From a virus: a stretch of DNA of 64,000 nt. Positions 55,948-62,747 of this stretch are shown here, piece by piece (positions within the stretch are counted from its first letter, which is position 1; every line of letters starts with the position of its first letter). Where the stretch lies: positions 29,070 to 93,069 of the IMG/VR virus record IMGVR_UViG_3300037140_000174; one strand, written 5' to 3'. The notes under the pieces were generated by a model, which ran no database searches, had not been told where the DNA came from, and worked only from the letters and a program-made list of their open reading frames with translations. Position numbers and translations under genes: made by a program.

Positions 55948-56049
55948 ATGAGCCAGATGAGGGAGCGGGATGAGCCCTGTTTATTATTCTTAGGATTTAT
56001 CTTCTGGTTCGTATCCCTCTTAGTGTTCTTCATCTTCGTGTGGTTCTAG
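55948..56049 (+). CDS. 33-residue membrane peptide
   Basis: MSQMRERDEPCLLFLGFIFW, FVSLLVFFIFVWF. Charged N-terminus, then one strong membrane helix. No clear RBS beyond GTGAG. Listed because charge bias and hydrophobic pattern look selected and a similar peptide lies at 55.2 kb. Confidence 0.38.
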   Translation: MSQMRERDEPCLLFLGFIFWFVSLLVFFIFVWF

Positions 56050-56082
56050 GTCTTAGTCTTCTTCCAAACAAATTCCAAACAA

Positions 56083-56119
56083 ATAAAAAGGGCCGCGAAG
56101 CTGGATGCTGCGCGACCCT
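56083..56119 (-). terminator. Rho-independent terminator
   Basis: Leftward AGGGTCGCG / CGCGGCCCT (one mismatch) followed by TTTTTATTTG. Six bases after the stop of the 35-aa membrane gene. Confidence 0.8.
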
Positions 56120-56124
56120 GGATG

Positions 56125-56232
56125 TCAGTGGAGCTTGTGAGAACGCGATTTGCGTTTGCGCTTTGGCGAACCATAGTTCAAGGCGAACCATAGCAAGCCA
56201 CCGATAACCGGGCCAATGAAGCTAAGCCACAT
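56125..56232 (-). CDS. 35-residue membrane peptide
   Basis: MWLSFIGPVIGGLLWFALNY then GSPKRKRKSRSHKLH: one membrane helix with a strongly basic tail, as in small phage toxins or membrane anchors. AAAGG lies six bases before ATG, and terminators bracket the gene on both sides. Good evidence that it is a real gene. Confidence 0.6.
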   Translation of the reverse strand: MWLSFIGPVIGGLLWFALNYGSPKRKRKSRSHKLH

Positions 56233-56252
56233 TTACGACCTTTCATGCTGAA

Positions 56253-56288
56253 ATGAAAACGGGCCAGCCCGGTTAAGGGCCAGCCCGT
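56253..56288 (-). terminator. Rho-independent terminator
   Basis: Leftward ACGGGCTGGCCC / GGGCTGGCCCGT with loop TTAACC (12 bp, two G-T pairs) and TTTTC after it. 11 bases beyond the winged-helix gene stop. Confidence 0.82.
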
Positions 56289-56298
56289 CAATGTGGCA

Positions 56299-56808
56299 TT
56301 ACGCGGTAGCTTGAGCGGGTTCACCTTGCGCAGGCTCATTGACCGGCGCGGGCGGGTTGACCGTAGCAGGCACCGCCTTGGGCTTGCGCGCCTTACCCGT
56401 AGCCTTTTTGACTTTGGGCTTGGCCGGCAAGTCACCCGTTAAAGCGGCGTTGGCGGCCGCCTCACTGGTGCGCTTGACGCGCTCTTCACCTTTGGGTGTC
56501 AAGGTCACCTTGTAAACCGTGTGACCTTGCTCATTGGGGGCTACCATGGCGCGCTTGAAGTCACCTGCCGCAATCAAGCCACGCATGCGGTTGAGTTGAG
56601 GCGCGCCGGTAGCCATCACAATTTGAGCACCGGTTACCCCGTCAACTCGCAAAGCCATGGCATTGGCCAAAGCCTGCTTACCGGGGCGCAAGCCCAACGC
56701 ATGAACGGTTGAAAGCAATTCAGCGGTTGGCTTAGGGCCAAGCTGCTTATCATGCCAGCCCTTGAGCAAGGTTGCGTAGGGCTTCAAGTGGGTTTGAATG
56801 TCAGTCAT
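56299..56808 (-). CDS. Winged-helix-like regulator with Lys/Ala/Pro tail
   Basis: 169 residues. LKGWHDKQLGPKPTAELLST, ALANAMALRVDGVTGAQIVM, APQLNRMRGLIAAGDFKRAM, GHTVYKVTLTPKGEE match the 53.5-kb protein through the DNA-binding domain. A 60-residue tail (KPKVKKATGKARKPKAVPAT) is histone-like. It probably acts on promoters; the shared upstream motifs suggest auto-regulation. Bounded by a terminator. Confidence 0.65.
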   Translation of the reverse strand: MTDIQTHLKPYATLLKGWHDKQLGPKPTAELLSTVHALGLRPGKQALANAMALRVDGVTGAQIVMATGAPQLNRMRGLIAAGDFKRAMVAPNEQGHTVYKVTLTPKGEERVKRTSEAAANAALTGDLPAKPKVKKATGKARKPKAVPATVNPPAPVNEPAQGEPAQATA

Positions 56809-57409
56809 AGCACATTGCCTTTAAATGCGGTCACCGCTTGTGGCGGCGGGTGACCTGTTGGCCGCATTGCGTAGCACTAGCCCAATGAAGGGCTTTGGCT
56901 AGGGCGCAGCAAGGTTGCTAGGGCTTTTTGAGCCGCACCCTACGTTTGGGCTGTAGGGCCTTGCCGGTGAACCAAGTGGCCTATATGGCCGCTTCAACAC
57001 GCCTAACATGGCGCATATGTGCGCCACTGTCAATTGCTATACTCACAATTATTTATGCACTCGCAACTAGCCTGCCATGCACCCAAAGCATAGCTTAGGA
57101 GTTGACGCGAGGATACGAACCATTGCAGCCGAGGAACCATACGAACCTGTAGCCTAGGCTACACTTGAGAACCAATAGGAACCAAATGTTGTTGTAGGAT
57201 AAAGAACTAGACGATCAAACAAACAAGGATACACTTGTGCATCAGGCGGACGTTTGTTTGTTTGGAGCTGGACGAACCAGTGGTAGGTAGGTAGGAAGCA
57301 ACGATAAAACAAATAGATACCGACGATGAAAATGGTCCCCCTCCCCCTCCGAGCTCGTGCCTCGTGCGCGGTCGTTGCTGAGATAGAATTCGGAATTTAT
57401 AATTTTGAT
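56809..57409. promoter_or_regulatory. Regulatory gap with palindromic motifs
   Basis: About 600 bases without a gene. GGCCTATATGGCC (56978-56990), TGGCGCA-TATG-TGCGCCA (57009-57026) adjacent to a leftward TTGACA (57031-57026) and AACAAACAAG / CGTTTGTTTG near 57220-57260. The motif pair recurs upstream of the 53.5-kb paralogue. TTGACA spacing to a recognisable -10 is uncertain. Confidence 0.5.
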
Positions 57410-57637
57410 TTACGTTTTGGTTGATTTTAACTGTGTTAAAAGGGTTCCTGTGAATGAGGGAACAATGGTCAGCTTCCAGCGTTTCCTAGCGGCATACTGC
57501 TCAAACCAGTCAATATGCTTCCCAATGGCCCACCTAAGAATTAGCGCAGCATCAATGATTTTGTAATTGACTAGGAATATTCCTGCACAGAAGTATCCTG
57601 AATCCACTTGAATAATGTCTTCATCATGGTTCTTCAT
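57410..57637 (-). CDS. Small hypothetical protein
   Basis: 75 residues from ATG in an ATGA overlap with the next gene. QVDSGYFCAGIFLVNYKIID, AALILRWAIGKHIDWFEQYA, RKRWKLTIVPSF. The pattern FCAGI...xxAApILRWxxGK...xW-x-(V/L) recalls short phage proteins of unknown role. Ends the leftward set at 57.4 kb. Confidence 0.58.
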   Translation of the reverse strand: MKNHDEDIIQVDSGYFCAGIFLVNYKIIDAALILRWAIGKHIDWFEQYAARKRWKLTIVPSFTGTLLTQLKSTKT

Positions 57638-57990
57638 CAAAATGGTATCCTAGCCTCATGACGCACATTGATTATCAAGTTGTAGCGAAGCGCGAACCAA
57701 TAGTTCGTGAATAGAAACTGTATGGCGAAACTTCGCTTGGTATCAATATTTAATGCATCTAAGGATAAGTCTTCCCAGCTCTTGACCGGCTTTAATTGAA
57801 GAACACTTGATAATATGTATCCTGGCTCCTTATAGTGCTTAAATATCTCAGTGTGATCATTGATCATGAACTTTGTTGGTTCGTCATAATATATCCCTGC
57901 TGCATATAGAAACACTTCTTCATGCTTCGCCTTATCTATCAGTTCTTGTAGTTCTTGTCTCGTAGCTATTGCTCCTGTCGGTCTTTTCAT
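57637..57990 (-). CDS. NYW-family small protein 5
   Basis: 117 residues from ATG at 57990. RPTGAIATRQELQELIDKAK, EEVFLYAAGIYY, ...IQFLFTNYWFALRYNLIINV. Same first and last signatures as the 37-38 kb genes but longer middle. ATGA-coupled downstream, overlapping protein 6 by four bases upstream. Confidence 0.6.
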   Translation of the reverse strand: MKRPTGAIATRQELQELIDKAKHEEVFLYAAGIYYDEPTKFMINDHTEIFKHYKEPGYILSSVLQLKPVKSWEDLSLDALNIDTKRSFAIQFLFTNYWFALRYNLIINVRHEARIPF

Positions 57991-58316
57991 TTTTGCTTCC
58001 TGCGTTCTGCGTAGGCCATTGCGAACCAATAGTTCGTGAAGATCCAACAACGCTTCTCATTTTGGTTCTTACCCATATTGATATCCTCGAAGTTAAGTGA
58101 AAATGTTCTGTATCCATAGTGCTTGGTTTTCAGGAGCAACTTCGTTATCCTGGGGCTACGCTCCCAAAGTTGAGCTTTGTTGACGAACTTGGTTTCTCTT
58201 GTAGTTCGCATCTTCATTATGGTATTTGAAGGAACCAATAGATAAAGAACCGTATCTGGGATACTTGCCAGTTCCTTAATTTCCTTGAAAGTTGTGATCA
58301 CTCCTACTGGTTTCAT
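57987..58316 (-). CDS. NYW-family small protein 6
   Basis: 109 residues from ATG at 58316. PVGVITTFKEIKELASIPDT, VLYLLVPSN, ...WIFTNYWFAMAYAERRKQ. Most divergent member. Coupled by ATGA to the DUF3307 gene. Confidence 0.58.
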   Translation of the reverse strand: MKPVGVITTFKEIKELASIPDTVLYLLVPSNTIMKMRTTRETKFVNKAQLWERSPRITKLLLKTKHYGYRTFSLNFEDINMGKNQNEKRCWIFTNYWFAMAYAERRKQK

Positions 58317-58669
58317 GTCGGATACGTCAAGATAAGAGCTGCATAGTGCAGAAGCTGGTCGAAGCCGATCAATACAAAGAACCAATGCCTTTCATTGTTC
58401 TTGAAGAGCCATGCAGTCCCCCTGGAAGTGATCGCATCTGTCACGAAGTGAAGAGCTGCATTGATCGCTACCCATTTAAAGAACCATTGTGGTTCGCCAA
58501 TTATCTCAAGAAGCATTACAAGAACTAAAAGTGTGACTGAGTAGATAAGAACATGTTCTGAGAGCCAGATCCATGAACTGCTCTTGTTCTTGGCCATTTC
58601 ATCTGACTGTAGGAGAAAGTCTCCTACGAAGTGCGCTATCAAGATCAATAGTAGGATATGTATCTGCAT
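58313..58669 (-). CDS. DUF3307-family membrane protein
   Basis: 118 residues from ATG at 58669 (ATG at 58732 possible). HILLLILIAHFVGDFLLQSD, EMAKNKSSSWIWLSEHVLIY, WVAINAALHFVTDAITSRGT, FVLIGFDQLLHYAAL. The family pattern HfxGDFxLQ, H...Y, HfxxDxxTs, DQxxH is complete: a four-helix membrane protein whose His/Asp residues may bind metal. Function unknown. Confidence 0.75.
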   Translation of the reverse strand: MQIHILLLILIAHFVGDFLLQSDEMAKNKSSSWIWLSEHVLIYSVTLLVLVMLLEIIGEPQWFFKWVAINAALHFVTDAITSRGTAWLFKNNERHWFFVLIGFDQLLHYAALILTYPT

Positions 58670-58740
58670 CTTGAATCTTTCTTGGGGATAGGTTGGTGCT
58701 TTAGATTGCCCAGAATTTTTTTTAGAAATCATACGTCATA

Positions 58741-58769
58741 TTAGCATTTTGGTTGCTGCGGCGTATAAC
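58741..58769 (+). promoter_or_regulatory. Putative promoter of the right-hand gene set
   Basis: TTAGCA (58741-58746), 17-base spacer, TATAAC (58764-58769). Four of six and five of six bases match sigma70 consensus. 25 bases before the ATG at 58795. Confidence 0.5.
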
Positions 58770-58794
58770 TACTTCAGACAATCAAGGAGTGCTC

Positions 58795-59046
58795 ATGCCG
58801 AAGTTCAGAAAGAAGCCAGTAGTCATTGAAGCTGTGCAGTGGTTCAAGGAGGGCGATCATCCCAATGTCGTGTTAATGAAGAGCATGGGTGGTCAATCCT
58901 GGCTATCAGATAAGTGGGTTATTCAGACTTTGGAAGGATATCATGTGGTCACTCCTGGGGATTGGATAATCACTGGAGTCTTGAATGAACAATACCCTTG
59001 TAAGCCCGACATTTTCGAAAAGACTTATGAGCCGGTAAATGAATAA
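58795..59046 (+). CDS. Conserved phage hypothetical protein
   Basis: 83 residues from ATG at 58795, behind AAGGAG. MPKFRKKPVVIEAVQWFKEG, WVIQTLEGYHVVTPGDWIIT, GVLNEQYPCKPDIFEKTYEP. The PGDW-(I/V)-xxG...(Y/F)PCKPDIF-xxxYE end is widespread in phage genomes; function unknown. First gene after the promoter. Confidence 0.72.
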   Translation: MPKFRKKPVVIEAVQWFKEGDHPNVVLMKSMGGQSWLSDKWVIQTLEGYHVVTPGDWIITGVLNEQYPCKPDIFEKTYEPVNE

Positions 59047-59233
59047 GAGGCCGATCCGGAACATTAGGATTCCAAAGAAATACTGGACCAAAGCAGAGTG
59101 TATTCCAAATGAGGGATACATAATTCCTAGGCTTAAGGAAAAGCAAAAAGATATACAAGCCATTGGCTTCCCACTTACGAAGCAAATCTATGATGAGGAG
59201 GAATTACCACTTATATTGACAGTTAAACGCTAA
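59039..59233 (+). CDS. Small basic hypothetical protein
   Basis: 64 residues overlapping the preceding gene by eight bases: MNKRPIRNIRIPKKYWTKAE, GYIIPRLKEKQKDIQAIGFP, IYDEEELPLILTVKR. Unrecognised. It ends just before the leader hairpin of the NusG-like gene. Confidence 0.52.
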   Translation: MNKRPIRNIRIPKKYWTKAECIPNEGYIIPRLKEKQKDIQAIGFPLTKQIYDEEELPLILTVKR

Positions 59234-59242
59234 TACGTTAAT

Positions 59243-59274
59243 CCTCACATCTGCTTAGTCTTTTGACTGTGAGG
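59243..59274 (+). promoter_or_regulatory. Leader hairpin over the NusG-like RBS
   Basis: CCTCACA (59243-59249) pairs with TGTGAGG (59268-59274), and the latter is part of GTGAGGGG, the only Shine-Dalgarno-like sequence before the start. GTC-TTTT-GAC forms a smaller stem inside. Folding would hide the RBS, so translation could be regulated. Confidence 0.5.
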
Positions 59275-59286
59275 GGTACTGGCTCT

Positions 59287-59763
59287 TTGTCTTGGATAGT
59301 GGCCATGTGCAAAGCCAACCAAGAAAGCATTGCCGAATATAACCTTACTCGGCAGGGCTATGAGCATTACTGTCCCCGGTTCCAGCAAAAAGTTCCAAAT
59401 AAGCCTACCCTCATTAAGCCACTTTTTCCGCGATACATCTTTATCCTGATCGATAAGATGTGGCATTCCATCAGGGGAACACGCGGGATCAGTCATGTTT
59501 TGCTGAGTGATAATGGCCCACAATCAATTCCAACATCTATAATTAAAGAAATTCGTAGCCGAGAACAAAATGGGTTTATTAATTTGAGTGTCGAACCAAA
59601 ATTCAAGCCTGGGGAACAGGTCAAGACTGATGAAGGCCCGCTTGCTGGCCTTCTTTTGATCTATGAAGGAATGAGCTCCAATGATAGGGTAAAGGTGTTG
59701 GCCAGCATCCTTGGTCGCAAGGTTGTGGTCACCCTTCCTGAAAAATCTCTAGCTGCTGCTTAA
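59287..59763 (+). CDS. nusG-like: NusG/RfaH-like transcription elongation factor
   Basis: 158 residues from TTG at 59287 (frame extends upstream to GTG/TTG at 59263-59269). SWIVAMCKANQESIAEYNLT, RQGYEHYCPRFQQKV, LFPRYIFILID, WHSIRGTRGISHVL is the NusG N-terminal domain; KFKPGEQVKTDEGPLAGLLL and RVKVLASILGRKVVVTL is the KOW domain. It binds RNA polymerase and affects pausing or antitermination. It probably works for the right-hand virion genes. Confidence 0.85.
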   Translation: MSWIVAMCKANQESIAEYNLTRQGYEHYCPRFQQKVPNKPTLIKPLFPRYIFILIDKMWHSIRGTRGISHVLLSDNGPQSIPTSIIKEIRSREQNGFINLSVEPKFKPGEQVKTDEGPLAGLLLIYEGMSSNDRVKVLASILGRKVVVTLPEKSLAAA

Positions 59764-59832
59764 AAGTGTGTGTACCAACCCAGCTTTTGGCGAGCAGTTT
59801 TCCCGCAATCGAGAAAACTGGACGGTGGTAAC

Positions 59833-60060
59833 GTGGTGATTTCAGGCACAGGAATAATCAAGTGGTTCGATTCAATTAAGGGATTTGGATTCATCACGCC
59901 CGCAATAGGCGGTCTTGATATTTTCATTCACGCAAGTGAATTGCGGAAGTCAGGGATAGATAAAGTGAATGAGGGGGATAAAGTTTCTTTTGAAGTTAAG
60001 AAAGGGCCTAAGGGATCAGCGGCAACTAACATCAGTTTGACTTCCACGCAAGATGTGTGA
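59833..60060 (+). CDS. csp-like: Cold-shock-domain protein
   Basis: 75 residues from GTG at 59833; a longer version starts at GTG 59770. ISGTGIIKWFDSIKGFGFIT has RNP1 KGFGFI, and DIFIHASELRKSG has RNP2. DKVSFEVKKGPKGSAATNIS completes the five-strand CSD. It binds ssRNA/ssDNA and may keep phage mRNA unstructured. A hairpin CAGTTTTC / GAAAACTG lies in its leader (59798-59823). Confidence 0.85.
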   Translation: MVISGTGIIKWFDSIKGFGFITPAIGGLDIFIHASELRKSGIDKVNEGDKVSFEVKKGPKGSAATNISLTSTQDV

Positions 60061-60268
60061 CATGAGTAATATTCCAATTCTGCCTGTTAGTGAAGTTATT
60101 GCTAAATGTGGAAAGTGTGAAGCCAGTTTTCATTTTGACGCTAGCCTTCTTTCTTGCCCGGTTTATCAGCCACATGATTGTCCTTTGCGTGGAGGAGAGT
60201 GGGTTGCTTTGAAAAAGAAACTCGTATCTGACTATTTGTTAACTCTTTCAAAAGCAGGGTTAAGCTGA
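60053..60268 (+). CDS. Small zinc-binding protein
   Basis: 71 residues. CGKCEASFHFDAS, SCPVYQPHDCPL: two Cys pairs (CxxC and C...C) that could bind one zinc. ATG overlaps the end of the cold-shock gene; stop overlaps the next ATG (TGATG). Unknown. Confidence 0.55.
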   Translation: MCDMSNIPILPVSEVIAKCGKCEASFHFDASLLSCPVYQPHDCPLRGGEWVALKKKLVSDYLLTLSKAGLS

Positions 60269-60573
60269 TGCCTAAACTCTACATTACTGTATATTCTCGT
60301 TCTGCGCGGGATGCTTCAAATCTTATTGTGCCCGCACCACAAGTTCCTCCGATTGCTGAATATGCAGTTGAGATTGAATTGGGAAAATCTAATCAAAGTG
60401 AAGCTTTTGCACAAAACGCAACTTTTGTCATGGTTAAACCAGATATTGCATGTTGCCTTGGATTTGGTGAGAACCCAAAAGCAATCGATGGGGTACATTC
60501 TTTAGACGCTGGAGAAATTCGCTGGTATGGTGTGTACCCGAGGCACAAAATTGCCGTCATTGAAAACAGCTAA
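60268..60573 (+). CDS. Conserved small virion-type protein
   Basis: 101 residues: PKLYITVYSRSARDASNLIV, PAPQVPPIAEYAVEIELGKS, NQSEAFAQNATFVMVKPDIA, EIRWYGVYPRHKIAVIE. Beta-rich; similar small proteins lie in virion gene clusters of several phages. Probably a capsid or tail accessory protein. Confidence 0.55.
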   Translation: MPKLYITVYSRSARDASNLIVPAPQVPPIAEYAVEIELGKSNQSEAFAQNATFVMVKPDIACCLGFGENPKAIDGVHSLDAGEIRWYGVYPRHKIAVIENS

Positions 60574-60585
60574 GGAATTAATTTT

Positions 60586-61176
60586 ATGATGGGTTCACAG
60601 AGGGAGGCTGACGCTCTAACATCTTTGCTCGCATTAGCTGCTGATCCCGAAAAGGTAAAAGATCAGCTTGCTAAGTTGCAGGGCGCTATAGCAAGACATA
60701 AACAAGTCAAGGAAGAGGCAGCCAAGATAAAGGCCGAGGCCGAGGCTGCCATTATACGTTCTGAGAACCGCATCGTCGAAGTGAACAATTATGCTGCAAA
60801 TACTAGGAAAGAACTGGATGTTGAGTTGAATAAATTAAGTGCTGAACGTAGTAAGTTTGAGTCTGAAAAGGCTATTCAGGATGTAAATGTAAGGGCCACA
60901 TTGGATAAAGCGTCAGCTAATGCAGCCAATACTAAACAATTAGCAGATTCTGTAAAAGCGGCACAAGAAGCACACGATACTTCTGTAAAAGAACATTCTA
61001 ACTGGGTTGCTCAGGTAAAAGCCTCCTTCCTTGAAAAGGAAAAAGGATTGATGGCTCGAGAGCAACAGCTTTCTGAAAAGGAAATGTTCATCAAAGAACG
61101 TGAGGGTAAGGTTGCTGCTTCTGAGCATAGCTTGGCTCAGCGGATTCAAAAAATGCGTGATTTGGTAGAGGGTTAA
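60586..61176 (+). CDS. Coiled-coil virion-region protein
   Basis: 196 residues, almost entirely coiled-coil: VKDQLAKLQGAIARHKQVKE, IIRSENRIVEVNNYA, KELDVELNKLSAERSKFESE. Long helix proteins in virion clusters can be scaffolds or tape-like spacers; it is too short for a tape measure. Function unknown. Confidence 0.62.
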   Translation: MMGSQREADALTSLLALAADPEKVKDQLAKLQGAIARHKQVKEEAAKIKAEAEAAIIRSENRIVEVNNYAANTRKELDVELNKLSAERSKFESEKAIQDVNVRATLDKASANAANTKQLADSVKAAQEAHDTSVKEHSNWVAQVKASFLEKEKGLMAREQQLSEKEMFIKEREGKVAASEHSLAQRIQKMRDLVEG

Positions 61177-61177
61177 A

Positions 61178-61543
61178 ATGTCGGCTCTCGGTACAGCCCT
61201 TGCTTTTGTTACTCATGCCTCAGCTAATTCTGTATTGATTGAGTCGGCCATTGATTTTGCTAATACTGGGGATAATATAATTGTTCCGGCAGTTAGTGGA
61301 CAAGGAATATACGTTTTCAAATATTTTTTGGTGGTAGGGGCGGCTGTAGATCTTACATTTTGGGATGGGCCATCGGTGTCAGGGAATAAATTGACTGGGG
61401 TTATTAGTTTGGCCACTAACGAAGCTATGGTGTTTACTTTCGATACTCGCCCCTGGTATTCAACTACGTTGGGAAATGCTTTTATAATTAATGCTAGCAA
61501 TTCTTCTCAAGTTAGTGGTAGAGCTTATTACCTTCAAGGATGA
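61178..61543 (+). CDS. Small virion structural protein
   Basis: 121 residues starting one base after the previous stop. VLIESAIDFANTGDNIIVPA, GIYVFKYFLVVGAAVDLTFW, VTGVISL-like LTGVISLATNEAMVFTF, STTLGNAFIINASNSSQVSG. Beta-rich jelly-roll-like pattern seen in phage head-decoration or baseplate proteins. It is the last AT-rich gene before the GC-rich block. Confidence 0.6.
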   Translation: MSALGTALAFVTHASANSVLIESAIDFANTGDNIIVPAVSGQGIYVFKYFLVVGAAVDLTFWDGPSVSGNKLTGVISLATNEAMVFTFDTRPWYSTTLGNAFIINASNSSQVSGRAYYLQG

Positions 61544-61602
61544 TCTTTTAATTAGTGACGTGACATGACCATAGAACTCGTCCTGAAGAGGAGCGCGCCT
61601 GA

Positions 61603-62724
61603 ATGTCTGTGACCCCGAACCAGATAGTGATCTACGGATCAGCAAACATGCCGGAGGCTGATGGCGTGACCATCGGCGGCGCTGTGGACTTCACCAAGCG
61701 CGTGACATTCTACGACATCCCAGCTACGGGTGCGCTCGACGTCGTCTCGTCATCCGCCTCCGATACCGCCGTCAAGGTCCAGGTCACCGGCCGCGATTCC
61801 AGCGGCACGATCCAGACCCCGGCGGCGGTCACGCTCACCGGCACCACCCTCATCGCCAGCACGTTCGGCGGCCAGACATTCCAGCGCATCAACGCCGGCG
61901 TCATCACTGGCGGCGCCATCAACACCCTGACCAACCCCGGCGGCACCGCTGCGGTCGGCGACGTCGCCGTCATGGCGCACACGCGCGCGATCTCGGCCCA
62001 CACCGCTCAGGTCGGCTCGGCGAACACGTCCGGCATCACGCCCCCGATCTTCAAGCTGCAGGCCGGCGACGGCGCCACCATCGGGGCGCTCACCTACGCG
62101 GGCCTCGGGCTCATCATCAGGATCACCGGCGGCACCGGCGCCAGCCAGCTCCGCTACATCAGCGCCCAGTACGCGGCCGGCGCCTACGGCACCGACGTCG
62201 TGGCGGTCAACCGCGACTGGGGCGTGATCCCGGACGCGACCTCCACCTACGACATCGCCTACGGCATGCTCTTCGACATCCTGCCCAACGCGGTGCTCGC
62301 CATCACCCGCATCTTCGCGACCGCCACCGCCGACGTGCCCGGCGGCTCCTCGCGCACGTTCTACGAGAAGGCGTTCGTGGTGAACCAGAACGGCACCACG
62401 GCGCTCACGCCGGCCGCCATCCAGGTCCTGAGCGAGACGCCGTCGCTGCCGGCCGGCGCGCTGCTCGACCTCGCGCTGACCAAGGTCCTCAACGACACGG
62501 CGACCGACGCCAACCGGCAGACGCTGCCGACCAACGGCGACTCCTCGTCGCTGACCTTCGTCACGCAGCCGTCCGCGATCAGCGTCATCGCCTCGCCGGG
62601 CTCGCTGCCGGCGGGCGGCCTCGCGGCGGAGGCGCAGGGCGTCTGGTGGAGGCTCACGCTGCCGGCGGGCACCTCGGTCTATGACGGTGCCTCGCTCTTG
62701 AGGACTACTGGTTCGACCACGTAA
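61603..62724 (+). CDS. GC-rich virion protein
   Basis: 373 residues behind GAGGAG. MSVTPNQIVIYGSANMPEAD, GAVDFTKRVTFYDI, YISAQYAAGAYGTDVVAVNR, WRLTLPAGTSVYDGASLL. Beta-rich and Thr/Ala/Gly-rich, as in phage tail or head structural proteins whose families I cannot place. Base composition is far above its upstream neighbours: 48 of 60 bases at 62401-62460 are G/C against 25 of 60 at 60841-60900. Recent recombination from a GC-rich host or phage is likely. Confidence 0.65.
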   Translation: MSVTPNQIVIYGSANMPEADGVTIGGAVDFTKRVTFYDIPATGALDVVSSSASDTAVKVQVTGRDSSGTIQTPAAVTLTGTTLIASTFGGQTFQRINAGVITGGAINTLTNPGGTAAVGDVAVMAHTRAISAHTAQVGSANTSGITPPIFKLQAGDGATIGALTYAGLGLIIRITGGTGASQLRYISAQYAAGAYGTDVVAVNRDWGVIPDATSTYDIAYGMLFDILPNAVLAITRIFATATADVPGGSSRTFYEKAFVVNQNGTTALTPAAIQVLSETPSLPAGALLDLALTKVLNDTATDANRQTLPTNGDSSSLTFVTQPSAISVIASPGSLPAGGLAAEAQGVWWRLTLPAGTSVYDGASLLRTTGSTT

Positions 62725-62747
62725 GCCTTCGGCTCGGCTCGACCGCA

